DNA from: Flavobacterium sp.
Lineage (GTDB): Bacteria > Bacteroidota > Bacteroidia > Flavobacteriales > Flavobacteriaceae
Length of the DNA stretch: 7,873 nucleotides
Direction of reading: 5' to 3'
NCBI GenBank assembly: GCA_030153045.1
Contig: JASLID010000053.1
Coordinates: 1-7,873, forward strand
Positions 1-6,015 of this stretch are shown here, one piece after another. The translations under genes and the position numbers were made by a program. Within the stretch, counting starts at the first letter, position 1; every line of letters starts with the position of its first letter. The notes below the pieces were generated by a model, which was not told the DNA's origin, did not search any database, and was given only the letters and a program-made list of their open reading frames with translations.

Positions 1-61
1 TTTTATTTGAAAGATAAATTAGTAGAAAAGTTTCAGTTCAACCTTAAACCTCAATTTCATA

Positions 62-75
62 AAACCGCTGTTAGC
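62..75 (+). repeat. Left copy of 14-bp direct repeat flanking the HEAT-like gene
   Basis: Sequence AAACCGCTGTTAGC. It matches AAACTGCTGTTAGC at 489-502 in 13 of 14 positions and in the same orientation. The two copies bracket the minus-strand gene between them, 427 bp apart. Immediately right of this copy the sequence runs into AGCTG, giving a small GCTG/CAGC dyad. Seen directly; its meaning as a cassette boundary is inference. Confidence 0.6.
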
Positions 76-83
76 AGCTGTAA

Positions 84-467
84 TTATTTTTGGTTATTTA
101 TTTTTTCCTCGAATTCTTCAATCGAGATAATTCCAAGTCTGGACAACGCCATTGAAAAATAGGGTTCAAATTCCTCGCCTAAACCATTATTCATTAATTC
201 TGTTATCATTGGAATAGTGTTTGGATGATTTCTAAAAAGATGAATTCTTTTTAAAGCAGCAAATTTTACATCAATGTCAGTTTCTTGTTCAATAGCATAT
301 TTTAAGTATGGAAAGAATTCCAGTTTTCCGCTGTCGCCTAATATCATAACTATTCCCATTTTTTCATCAGAATTAAGCTTCGGGAATTCTTCTATGCTTG
401 GAAGTTTTTTTAGGTCTTGTTGTACTTTCTGTTTTTTTTTCCGGAAGAATTTATCAAATATATTCAT
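84..467 (-). CDS. Small HEAT-repeat-like hypothetical protein
   Basis: A 127-residue soluble protein read on the minus strand, starting at the ATG at 467 and ending with TAA at 84. The N-terminus is short and very basic (residues 1-20, with FFRKKKQK). Residues about 50-112 look like two helical hairpins of HEAT/armadillo type, with the pattern YLKYAIEQETDIDVKFAALK and then a second helix pair. There is no signal peptide or membrane segment. HEAT-like repeats usually serve as protein-binding scaffolds, so no enzyme activity is suggested. It is transcribed away from the integrase, and its upstream region (468-520) and downstream edge (62-75) carry copies of the same 14-bp repeat. That suggests it sits in a cassette-like unit outside the element. 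Coding status is likely; function unknown. Confidence 0.75.
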   Translation of the reverse strand: MNIFDKFFRKKKQKVQQDLKKLPSIEEFPKLNSDEKMGIVMILGDSGKLEFFPYLKYAIEQETDIDVKFAALKRIHLFRNHPNTIPMITELMNNGLGEEFEPYFSMALSRLGIISIEEFEEKINNQK

Positions 468-488
468 TGTGGTTTTTATTATTGCTGC

Positions 489-502
489 AAACTGCTGTTA
501 GC
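489..502 (+). repeat. Right copy of 14-bp direct repeat flanking the HEAT-like gene
   Basis: Sequence AAACTGCTGTTAGC, 13/14 identical to 62-75. It lies 21 bases upstream of the start codon of the minus-strand gene at 467, so it would fall in that gene's leader or promoter region. It is followed by a 12-bp AT-only palindrome at 504-515. Confidence 0.6.
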
Positions 503-591
503 TATATTATAATATCTTACGTTCTTATTTGCTTCTAAAGTACCGTATTTATTGACTTTGTTGTTTTAATAGATGCAAATTGGTGCAAAAA

Positions 592-613
592 AAAGCAATC
601 AAATGTTTGCTTT
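592..613. repeat. Inverted repeat AAAGCAA/TTGCTTT upstream of the integrase
   Basis: AAAGCAA at 592-598 and TTGCTTT at 607-613 form a perfect 7-bp inverted repeat around an 8-base loop. It abuts the first TGTTGTAC box. Just to its left, TGCAAA occurs twice, at 574-579 and 584-589, exactly 10 bp apart. Together these form a dense cluster of short sites in the non-coding stretch before the integrase, as expected of an attachment or accessory-protein binding region. That role is inferred. Confidence 0.4.
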
Positions 614-719
614 GTTGTACCTAATGTTGTACTTTCGTTTCAGGTTGCACTCAAATGAAACGCTTTATTTTTAAGGGCTTCACCCGTTTGCTTCCTTTTG
701 TAAAGATACGTACAACATT
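613..719. repeat. Three TGTTGTAC boxes (two direct, one inverted) before the integrase
   Basis: TGTTGTAC occurs at 613-620 and 625-632 (12-bp period, same strand) and as GTACAACA at 710-717 on the opposite strand. The second and third copies match over 10 bp (AATGTTGTAC against GTACAACATT at 710-719). The third copy lies in the spacer between the two promoter elements of the integrase gene. Short direct and inverted boxes next to a tyrosine recombinase gene are the usual form of arm-type integrase sites or of an autoregulatory operator. Which of the two this is cannot be told from sequence. Confidence 0.5.
636..662. other. Perfect 7-bp inverted repeat, possible recombination core site
   Basis: CGTTTCA at 636-642 and TGAAACG at 656-662 form a perfect inverted repeat separated by 13 bases. 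Tyrosine recombinases bind inverted core sites flanking a short overlap region, and this dyad is about the right size and lies next to the integrase gene between TGTTGTAC boxes. The other end of the element is not in the window, so no matching direct repeat can be checked. Role is speculative. Confidence 0.3.
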
Positions 720-728
720 TTAATTTTG
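697..728 (+). promoter_or_regulatory. Bacteroidota-type promoter of the integrase gene
   Basis: TTTG at 697-700, then 20 bases, then TAATTTTG at 721-728. This fits the -33 TTTG / -7 TAnnTTTG pattern known for the primary sigma factor in Bacteroidota, with spacing in the known range. The start codon at 735 is only six bases after the -7 box, so transcription would begin at or very close to the ATG and the mRNA would be nearly leaderless. An inverted TGTTGTAC box (710-717) sits in the spacer, so a bound protein could block this promoter. Confidence 0.6.
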
Positions 729-734
729 CAATTT

Positions 735-1964
735 ATGGCTTCAATTAAGTTAATTTTAAGAACACACCAACAAGACCAAGCGGGGCATTGCCCTTTGTAT
801 ATAAGGGTTATCAAAGACAGAAAAACCAAATTTATTTCTGTTGGTGTGAAGCTAAAAGAGAGCGAATGGGACGAAGCAAAACAGAGGGTAAAAAAGAACC
901 ATCCCAATAGTGCGAGAATGAACGCTTCCATTTCCCAAAAGATTGCAGATGCAGAAGCGCAGGTTGCAGATTTGGAAAGAAAGGTAAAAACGGTTTCTGC
1001 CAACAAACTAAAAGAAGCTATTAAGGGTAAAGAAATGCCTAATTTTTTTGATTACGCTTATAAGCGTTGTGAAAAAATTAAGGGAAGCGTTTCGGTGGGA
1101 ACATATAAGAATTATAAATTATATTTGAAAAAGTTTGAAAATTGGGCAGGTACAAAAGATGTATTCTTTGATGATGTTACTGTTTCTCTGCTTACGGATT
1201 ATATGGCATATATGGTCAACGAATTAGGAAACGGACAAACCACCCAACGTTACTCAATAATGATTTTAGCCATTATGTTTAAGGAAGCCATTAAGGAAGA
1301 TGTTATTCCTGAATACTTATATCCTTTTAGTAAGCTTACTTTAAAAAAGAATACAGCACCCCGAACGTTTTTAAAGAAAGAGCAAATCACAGAGTTTGTG
1401 GAATATCCAGTAAAAGAAGGTTCACTTGCCGAACTGGCTAAAGATATGTTTCTGTTTTCGATTTATGCAGGTGGTTTGCGTTTTGGGGATGTGGTGGAAT
1501 TGCAAGACAAGCATTTTTTAGAAGCTGATTCTAAAATTAAAAAGACCATTAATAAAACAGTGAATAGAACCAAGGCAGAGCATCAGTTCAAAATCGGAAA
1601 AGTGGCTTTGGATATTATTGAGAAATACAAGAAAGAAAATCCTGAACCTACGGATTTTATTTTTCCAATCATCAAACATAAAGAGCAGTATTTAAAAGAC
1701 AGGGAGTACCGCCAAAAGATAAAAGAGAATGCCACAGGATCGATAAACTTCCAATTAAACAGAATCGGCAAAGCTTTAAAATTTGATTTTAGCCTGTCGT
1801 TCCATTTGAGCCGACACACCTTTGCTACTAATGCTCTGAACAATGGAATGAGAATAGAACACGTTTCCAAACTTATGGGGCATCAAGACATCAGAACCAC
1901 TCAGGTATATGCAAAAATATTGGGAGAAGAACTCGATAAAGCGGTTGATAATTTCATTTATTAA
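735..1964 (+). CDS. Tyrosine recombinase / phage-type integrase
   Basis: A 409-residue site-specific recombinase, normal length for the Bacteroidota integrase family. It would cut and join DNA at attachment sites through a 3'-phosphotyrosine intermediate, moving the element in and out of the chromosome. Domains: N-terminal arm-binding domain (about 1-90, with IRVIKDRKTKFISVGVKL), SAM-like core-binding domain (about 100-200), and C-terminal catalytic domain (about 215-400). Catalytic residues are visible: Arg249 in GGLRFGD, a likely Lys280, His357 and Arg360 in HLSRH, His383 in LMGHQ, and the nucleophile Tyr392 in QVYAKI. All are present, so it should be active. An in-frame TTG at 726 is rejected as start because the ATG at 735 gives the family's usual beginning and 726 overlaps the promoter. 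It is followed by its own terminator. Confidence 0.95.
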   Translation: MASIKLILRTHQQDQAGHCPLYIRVIKDRKTKFISVGVKLKESEWDEAKQRVKKNHPNSARMNASISQKIADAEAQVADLERKVKTVSANKLKEAIKGKEMPNFFDYAYKRCEKIKGSVSVGTYKNYKLYLKKFENWAGTKDVFFDDVTVSLLTDYMAYMVNELGNGQTTQRYSIMILAIMFKEAIKEDVIPEYLYPFSKLTLKKNTAPRTFLKKEQITEFVEYPVKEGSLAELAKDMFLFSIYAGGLRFGDVVELQDKHFLEADSKIKKTINKTVNRTKAEHQFKIGKVALDIIEKYKKENPEPTDFIFPIIKHKEQYLKDREYRQKIKENATGSINFQLNRIGKALKFDFSLSFHLSRHTFATNALNNGMRIEHVSKLMGHQDIRTTQVYAKILGEELDKAVDNFIY

Positions 1965-2065
1965 AATGTATAAAAAAAACAAGAATACTAAAATATTGTA
2001 TATCACGTTATTAAAATGCAACTATCGTAGTTAAAATAGTGCTAAATATTTAATAAAAAATTATG

Positions 2066-2094
2066 AAATCCTTTTTGCAAAAGGATTTTTTTTT
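2066..2094 (+). terminator. Rho-independent terminator after the integrase
   Basis: AAATCCTTTT (2066-2075) pairs perfectly with AAAAGGATTT (2079-2088) around a TGC loop, followed by a run of T to 2094. It lies 101 bases past the integrase stop and separates that gene from the next one on the same strand. The stem is AT-rich, so termination may be partial. Confidence 0.75.
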
Positions 2095-2263
2095 CTTCTA
2101 ATTTAGCGCCAAAGAAAGAAGTTCTTTTAAATAATTATTCCGCAACAGTAAAGGCTTAACAGCCAAAACAGAAGCTCCAAAAACAAATTTGGTCGGGGAT
2201 AGATTTAAAACTGCCATTTCAAGAAAATGCAAAAAACTAACCCCTAATTGTAGCAGTTATTCT

Positions 2264-3166
2264 ATGGAGCAAAATTTTCAAACTACCCCGTTTCTGGAAA
2301 TGGTAGTTGCGCATTCTGCAAAAATTTCCAATCACGATTTTGATATTATCCTCGATAAAAAAGTTACCACACAAAGCTATTGTGATGCGCTAATCAATAA
2401 GATTTTTGAACTGCCCCAATCCGATTATGCGTTTTTCCTAAATTATCAGACCAGTTTGGTTAAAGAGCCGATTGTCTGGCTGAATAGGCTTGAGGAATTG
2501 ATTTCCCATAATGAGGATTTATTTACAAGTAAAAAAGCCCTATCCCGTTATAACAAATTATTCAATTTGATAGAATCAAAACGAAAGGAAGTGCAGTTTT
2601 CGGGCGCAAAAGAAAACAGGCAGACCATTGCCAAAAGGTTTATCAGTGCAGAGAGCGAAGAAAGGCATTTTTCATTTTATGAAGTCAAAAGGCAGATTGA
2701 CAGCCTTGATGATGATAACGAAAAGATACTTTTACTTACCAAAGAAAAACACGAATACAGGCAATCCAATATTGAGTTTATCAATCAGAAATTGCCATTG
2801 TTTGATGTGCAATGCAGTAAAGAAATTAAGCAGATTTATGAATTGCAAAGCATTAAAAGTACCATCGATAAATTTAAGCCCAATGTTCCGGGCAATTCAA
2901 ACGTGCAGATTAAATTGCAATTCCATTGCAATGTCAATCAGTTTGTTGATGTATTCTACCAAATGTCCCGTGAAATAATTGTAGAGGGCAAGCCAATGGT
3001 TGAGGGTAATATCAATGATATAGCCACAATGATTGTAAATACATTCATTGATAAAGATGGCAGGGAAATCAGTCTGCAAAGCGTTAAAACAATCCTGCAA
3101 CCATCCCGAGAGGATAAACGCCCCAACAGCCATAAAAGAATAGATATTAGCAAACTTATACGATAA
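2264..3166 (+). CDS. Unrecognised 300-residue element protein
   Basis: I do not recognise this family. The ATG at 2264 is preferred; an upstream in-frame TTG at 2189 would add 25 residues of poor-looking, Lys/Cys-rich sequence. The protein has no signal peptide or membrane segment and is rich in helix-forming charged residues (about 90-200), then a more hydrophobic C-terminal part. The tail (263-300, with GREISLQSVKTIL followed by PSREDKRP) looks like a small helical or winged-helix-like unit such as ends several Bacteroidota mobile-element regulators, for example RteC. The N-terminal half does not show RteC hallmarks, so that name is not given. It sits between integrase and HTH gene, the slot where regulators lie in CTnDOT/NBU-type elements. 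It carries a pair of ATTGCAAT palindromes near its 3' end and is closed by a strong terminator five bases after the stop. Confidence 0.85.
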   Translation: MEQNFQTTPFLEMVVAHSAKISNHDFDIILDKKVTTQSYCDALINKIFELPQSDYAFFLNYQTSLVKEPIVWLNRLEELISHNEDLFTSKKALSRYNKLFNLIESKRKEVQFSGAKENRQTIAKRFISAESEERHFSFYEVKRQIDSLDDDNEKILLLTKEKHEYRQSNIEFINQKLPLFDVQCSKEIKQIYELQSIKSTIDKFKPNVPGNSNVQIKLQFHCNVNQFVDVFYQMSREIIVEGKPMVEGNINDIATMIVNTFIDKDGREISLQSVKTILQPSREDKRPNSHKRIDISKLIR

Positions 3167-3170
3167 ATAT

Positions 3171-3206
3171 AAAAAGTCCACAAAAACGCTGTGGACTTTT
3201 TTATTT
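3171..3206 (+). terminator. Strong terminator after the 300-residue protein
   Basis: AAAAAGTCCACA (3171-3182) pairs perfectly over 12 bp with TGTGGACTTTTT (3190-3201) around a 7-base loop. A T-rich tail follows. It starts five bases after the stop codon at 3166. The A-rich left arm mirrors the T-tract, so it could also work in the reverse direction, though no minus-strand gene faces it. Confidence 0.85.
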
Positions 3207-3271
3207 TCTCCCCGTTTCAGCTTCTTCAAAATCGCTGTAAACACCTATGAAATAAGGGATTTATAAAAACG

Positions 3272-3410
3272 AAAAAGGTCTTTTTAAAATAAAAAGACCT
3301 TAAAAGACTTTTTTGAAATAACCCCTTTTTTAGCCCAAAAAAAACACAAAAAGCATCATTTTGAGGGCTAATTTCACCCATTTTTATATAAAATACAAAA
3401 GGTCTTTTTA
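3272..3410. repeat. AAAAGGTCTTTTTA repeats with an inverted copy
   Basis: AAAAGGTCTTTTTA occurs at 3273-3286 and again at 3397-3410 in direct orientation. TAAAAAGACCTT at 3290-3301 is the inverse of 3275-3286 and forms a perfect 12-bp hairpin with only three unpaired bases. The hairpin is not followed directly by a T-run, so it is not a standard terminator. The related box AAAAGACTTTTTT follows at 3302-3314. Confidence 0.65.
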
Positions 3411-3497
3411 CTGCTACATTCTACACGCTGTTTTTCCAAGAGTGAAAACTTGCTAACCCCTTTAAAATATAGGCTTTCCAAATTCTATTAAAAAAAC

Positions 3498-3536
3498 TTA
3501 GTCCTTGTGGACTAAAAAAAGACTAAAAGACTTTTT
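3498..3536. repeat. Small hairpin plus tandem AAAAGACT boxes
   Basis: TTAGTCC (3498-3504) pairs with GGACTAA (3509-3515) around a 4-base loop. It is followed by two tandem 8-bp boxes, AAAAGACT at 3517-3524 and AAAAGACT at 3525-3532, the second running on into TTTT. They belong to the same box family as the repeats at 3273-3410 and end 45 bases before the HTH gene, a position suited to an operator. Confidence 0.5.
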
Positions 3537-3581
3537 CATACCCCGCACATTTGCTTCATAATTTTTAAATACGCAAAAAAT

Positions 3582-3860
3582 ATGGAGGTATTTATCTTGT
3601 CCAAAGCGCAGTTCGCAGAATTAACTTCAAGGTTGGATTCCCTGCAAAATCAATTAAGCACCCAAACCAATACCTCGAAAAAATCCTTTATGGATAATGA
3701 GGAATTCATACAATTAATGGGTATTTCCAAACGCACCGCTCAAGGTTGGCGTGATGAGGGCAAAATCTCATTTAGCCAGGTAGGAAATAAAATATACTAC
3801 AAGCAATCAGACGTTGACAAACTGCTTGCAGAACACTACAACAAATCATTCAAAAGATAG
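3582..3860 (+). CDS. Small helix-turn-helix DNA-binding protein (excisionase/regulator type)
   Basis: A 92-residue protein. Residues 8-28 form a short amphipathic helix with a likely coiled-coil pattern (LTSRLDSLQNQL), which would allow dimerisation. Residues 36-82 are a MerR/excisionase-like winged helix-turn-helix: a start FMDNEEFIQLMGISKRT, the recognition helix with TAQGWRDEGKI, then a wing (VGNKIYYKQSDVDKLL). This matches the small HTH proteins common in Bacteroidota integrative elements of the CTnDOT/NBU kind, where they act as recombination directionality factors or transcription regulators. It is the first gene of the long unit to 7012 and follows a repeat-rich region that could hold its operators. 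The ATG at 3582 has no Shine-Dalgarno, as usual in this phylum. Family call is good; the exact role, excision or regulation, is open. Confidence 0.85.
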   Translation: MEVFILSKAQFAELTSRLDSLQNQLSTQTNTSKKSFMDNEEFIQLMGISKRTAQGWRDEGKISFSQVGNKIYYKQSDVDKLLAEHYNKSFKR

Positions 3861-3969
3861 ACCATTGCAATCCCATTGCAATAACACGATACATAGACAG
3901 CAATTCGCTGAATTCCCTTGACGCACAGGCGCATCACAGCGCCTTGCCGAAAGGTTAAAAACACAAACT
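3861..3969. promoter_or_regulatory. Intergenic control region with paired palindromes and GC-rich hairpin
   Basis: A 109-base gap between the HTH gene and the 588-residue gene. It opens with two ATTGCAAT copies (3864-3871, 3875-3882) separated by CCC. Then come a near-palindrome AATTC-GCT-GAATT (3902-3914) and a GC-rich stem AGGCGC/GCGCCT (3927-3932 and 3939-3944). The 3920-3950 stretch is clearly richer in GC than its surroundings. There is no T-run after the stem, so it is not a terminator. A regulatory leader, protein-binding site or nicking/transfer origin are possible; no promoter consensus was found. Confidence 0.45.
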
Positions 3970-5736
3970 ATGAGAGCCAGTTCACAGCAAAAAATAGATG
4001 ACAGGGTTTTTTCCCTTGCTTCAAATCTCTTTGGTTTCGGCAATACAGAGGTTAAAAAACAAATTGAGCAAACCATTGCAATAGAAAACGCCACATTGCA
4101 ATTGGATAACAGAATCATTGCGGTTTATCCTGCCATAATTGAGGAAGCTTTTTCAACCACGATGGATAATTACCGCAAGTACATTGCCAGTTATAATTTT
4201 AAGACACAGGCAGAGAACGAACTTATCCAAAAACATAATACTTCAGTACAGCAATTCTGCAAACAGAACCCGCTTACAGAAATTCAAACAGAATTTCGCA
4301 AAGTCTTTCTACTGAACAGAAAAAACCTAAAGCCAAGAGCCTATAACGAGGCAGTAAATGAGTTCTGCAATGATTACGGGCTGATTGTAGAGAAAAAGAA
4401 AATCCAAAGCGTTAAATACGCCACAGAGATTGTTTTTCAAAACCTGTTGCATCTGTACAATTCCCAATTAATGAAACGCAATGAAAAATTTATTAAGTCG
4501 GGTATTACAGCCAAACGCCCGATTCAGGAATTTAAAATAAACTCTTTTTTGGTTACCGAGTTAAAGCGAAAAGAGATTCAAAGTATTGACATCTGCACCA
4601 AAACGGTACGCAATCACAGGCAAAGACTGGAAGAAGCGGGAGTGTTCACAGAATATCATTTTGCAGGGCAAAACAGACCCGTAGAGGTACATATCAACCC
4701 TGAAATTTTAGTGGTTTTGGACATCAAAACATCGAAATTAAAAAATGCTGAAAACAAGATAGTTAGAGTTGAATTTTGGAATCTTTTACCTGATAACAAT
4801 GAGAATACTGGAACTATTATAAATGAATATCAAAAGAATGAGAATGTTGAAAACATTTCTCAATTTCAAAGGAGTTCGGGCGAAGCCCTCACGCCTTCTA
4901 ATTTGTTTTTTACAGGAACACATGCCAGCAAGAAAGAGATTTCAAACCAAGGGGGGCGCGAAAAAAATGTTAAAGTTCAAAATACTTTATCGGAAAAACT
5001 GCAAAACCTAATTGTACATCCGCAGGAATTGGCGGTAAACCTTGCCAATGGAGAGTACCTGAACTACAAGCCTATTGATATTCGCTACCTGTTCAAAGAA
5101 GCTTTTTCCGGAACGTTGACCAATGACGAGTTTAGAGAACTGGCAATACAGGATTTCTTTAAAACCATATCCAAGATTTACAGGTTTTCTACGCCTTTTG
5201 CGGGAAGTTGGAAAAAAGCCATTACCCTGTATTATCAAAACAAATGGATAGCCTTTACAGGCAACAGCTTCAATAAAAGCGTACTGGTTGATGAAATACA
5301 GCAGATGCGTTGGCGTATCGAATGGGCAAGAAAATGGTTTATGAAAAACCAGTTCCCGCCATTATTCCCATACGAATATTTCGATATGACCCGTAAAACC
5401 TCAAAAGAAGTCGGTTTTGAATACACCAAAGCCAAGTGGAACGAGCATTTATTATCCATTGCCAAATACGATGCGCTCAAGAAGAAACAGGAGTGTAATG
5501 CCCTCAGACGAAAAGAGACAATAAACCACGCCAAGAAGTGTGAAACTGTGCTTAACCGTTTCTTTAAAAACAAAGTAACCTACACGCAATTGTTCGATTA
5601 CGTGGAGAAAAATTTACCGAAAGAATACATTGAAAAATTGCCTGATTTGATATTGAAAAAATCATTGAAAGACAACGAGAAAACCATTGCAATTACGAGC
5701 GATGAAGTAGTAAAGTACAGTTTGTTTGAATTTTAA
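3970..5736 (+). CDS. Large DNA-binding protein, possible replication initiator
   Basis: A 588-residue protein, the largest of the unit, of no family I can name. Residues 1-180 are helical and charged. Residues about 188-245 look like a winged helix: the segment ICTKTVRNHRQRLEEAGVF reads as a recognition helix (a new clause met at 'TVRNHRQRLEEAG'), followed by a wing with EYHFAGQNRPVEVHI. Residues 255-345 are a polar, low-complexity linker (Asn/Glu/Ser/Gly). Residues 350-470 are a second, aromatic-rich domain (YLFKEAF, WKKAITLYYQNKW, RWRIEWARKWF), and the end is Lys-rich. DNA-binding domain, flexible linker and C-terminal domain is an arrangement seen in initiators such as lambda O, so a replication role is a reasonable but unproven guess. 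It starts at the first ATG. The next gene begins 12 bases after its stop, implying cotranscription. It carries three ATTGCAAT sites. Confidence 0.85.
   Translation: MRASSQQKIDDRVFSLASNLFGFGNTEVKKQIEQTIAIENATLQLDNRIIAVYPAIIEEAFSTTMDNYRKYIASYNFKTQAENELIQKHNTSVQQFCKQNPLTEIQTEFRKVFLLNRKNLKPRAYNEAVNEFCNDYGLIVEKKKIQSVKYATEIVFQNLLHLYNSQLMKRNEKFIKSGITAKRPIQEFKINSFLVTELKRKEIQSIDICTKTVRNHRQRLEEAGVFTEYHFAGQNRPVEVHINPEILVVLDIKTSKLKNAENKIVRVEFWNLLPDNNENTGTIINEYQKNENVENISQFQRSSGEALTPSNLFFTGTHASKKEISNQGGREKNVKVQNTLSEKLQNLIVHPQELAVNLANGEYLNYKPIDIRYLFKEAFSGTLTNDEFRELAIQDFFKTISKIYRFSTPFAGSWKKAITLYYQNKWIAFTGNSFNKSVLVDEIQQMRWRIEWARKWFMKNQFPPLFPYEYFDMTRKTSKEVGFEYTKAKWNEHLLSIAKYDALKKKQECNALRRKETINHAKKCETVLNRFFKNKVTYTQLFDYVEKNLPKEYIEKLPDLILKKSLKDNEKTIAITSDEVVKYSLFEF
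4798..4845 (+). repeat. Direct repeats in the linker-coding part of the 588-residue gene
   Basis: AATGAGAAT occurs at 4798-4806 and 4837-4845, exactly 39 bp apart, with the related AATGAATAT at 4822-4830. They fall in the linker-coding part and are followed by a GC-rich patch with a GGGC-GAA-GCCC hairpin (4878-4888) and a G6 run at 4951-4956. Because 39 is a multiple of three, the repeats also give repeated peptide (NEN), so a purely protein-level origin cannot be excluded. Confidence 0.4.
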
Positions 5737-5748
5737 AATCCAAAGAAT

Positions 5749-6015
5749 ATGCCAGTATTTGACAAAGAACAATCGAAAATTAAAATGGTAATCCTGACCA
5801 AAACCAAAGAACGCAATACGGTTTGGTGGTCGCCCATTAATCAGAACAAGCGTAAAAGTGAACTGGTCATAAGAAGTATGCTCAAGCGATTGGAAAGAAG
5901 CAAACTCTTTGCTATTACCAACGTGGTACAATTTTATGAAAAAAACCTATTAATCTCCCAATTCAAATATAAATATGAAAATAGCCTTAAAGAAAATCAA
6001 GATAGCAGACATTGA
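5749..6015 (+). CDS. Small basic hypothetical protein
   Basis: An 88-residue protein, not recognised. It is rich in Lys/Arg (KIKMVILTKTKERN, NKRKSEL, MLKRLERSK) with a central tryptophan pair (VWWSPIN). No membrane segment or signal peptide is visible. A positive charge of this kind could suit nucleic-acid binding, but no motif supports that. It starts 12 bases after the stop of the 588-residue gene, and its last 41 bases overlap the next gene in another frame, so it is part of the same tightly packed unit. Confidence 0.7.
   Translation: MPVFDKEQSKIKMVILTKTKERNTVWWSPINQNKRKSELVIRSMLKRLERSKLFAITNVVQFYEKNLLISQFKYKYENSLKENQDSRH

Larger units (their letters stand above)
3207..3581. other. Non-coding repeat-rich region upstream of the HTH gene
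   Basis: About 375 bases with no credible gene on either strand. It holds repeated AAAAGRYYTTTT-type boxes at 3273, 3292, 3302, 3397, 3517 and 3525, a 12-bp hairpin at 3275-3301 and a 7-bp hairpin at 3498-3515. TTAGCCC (3330-3336) also pairs with GGGCTAA (3365-3371). It must contain the promoter of the HTH gene; a TAATTTTT at 3559-3566 is one base from the -7 consensus but has no good -33 partner. The density of related boxes resembles iterons of a replication origin or an operator array, but nothing here proves either. Confidence 0.55.

Noticed and set aside
504..515. 12-bp palindrome ATATTATAATAT
   Set aside because: It is made only of A and T, and such palindromes arise easily by chance in AT-rich intergenic DNA.
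726..734. In-frame TTG as an earlier integrase start
   Set aside because: It falls within the -7 promoter box and adds only three residues; the ATG at 735 gives the usual family N-terminus.
468..734. tRNA gene as integration target
   Set aside because: No cloverleaf, T-loop GTTCRA motif or CCA end could be found on either strand here.
2189..2263. TTG start extending the 300-residue protein by 25 residues
   Set aside because: The added sequence is Lys/Cys-rich and unlike a normal N-terminus, and an ATG follows at 2264.
2264..3166. Calling this gene RteC
   Set aside because: Only the tail is suggestive; the N-terminal half lacks the features I associate with RteC.
2897..3244. Minus-strand open frame opposite the 300-residue gene
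   Set aside because: It overlaps a convincing gene and runs through its terminator; composition looks like a shadow of the other strand.
3207..3581. CRISPR array
   Set aside because: Boxes are too short and irregularly spaced, and there are no equal-length spacers.
4960..4968. A7 run as a programmed frameshift site
   Set aside because: The heptamer A-AAA-AAT fits the general slip pattern, but the gene stays open in its own frame for 250 more codons with sensible protein, so no shift is needed.
4823..5011. Small open frame inside the linker of the 588-residue gene
   Set aside because: It is a different-frame reading of low-complexity DNA with no start signal or recognisable protein.
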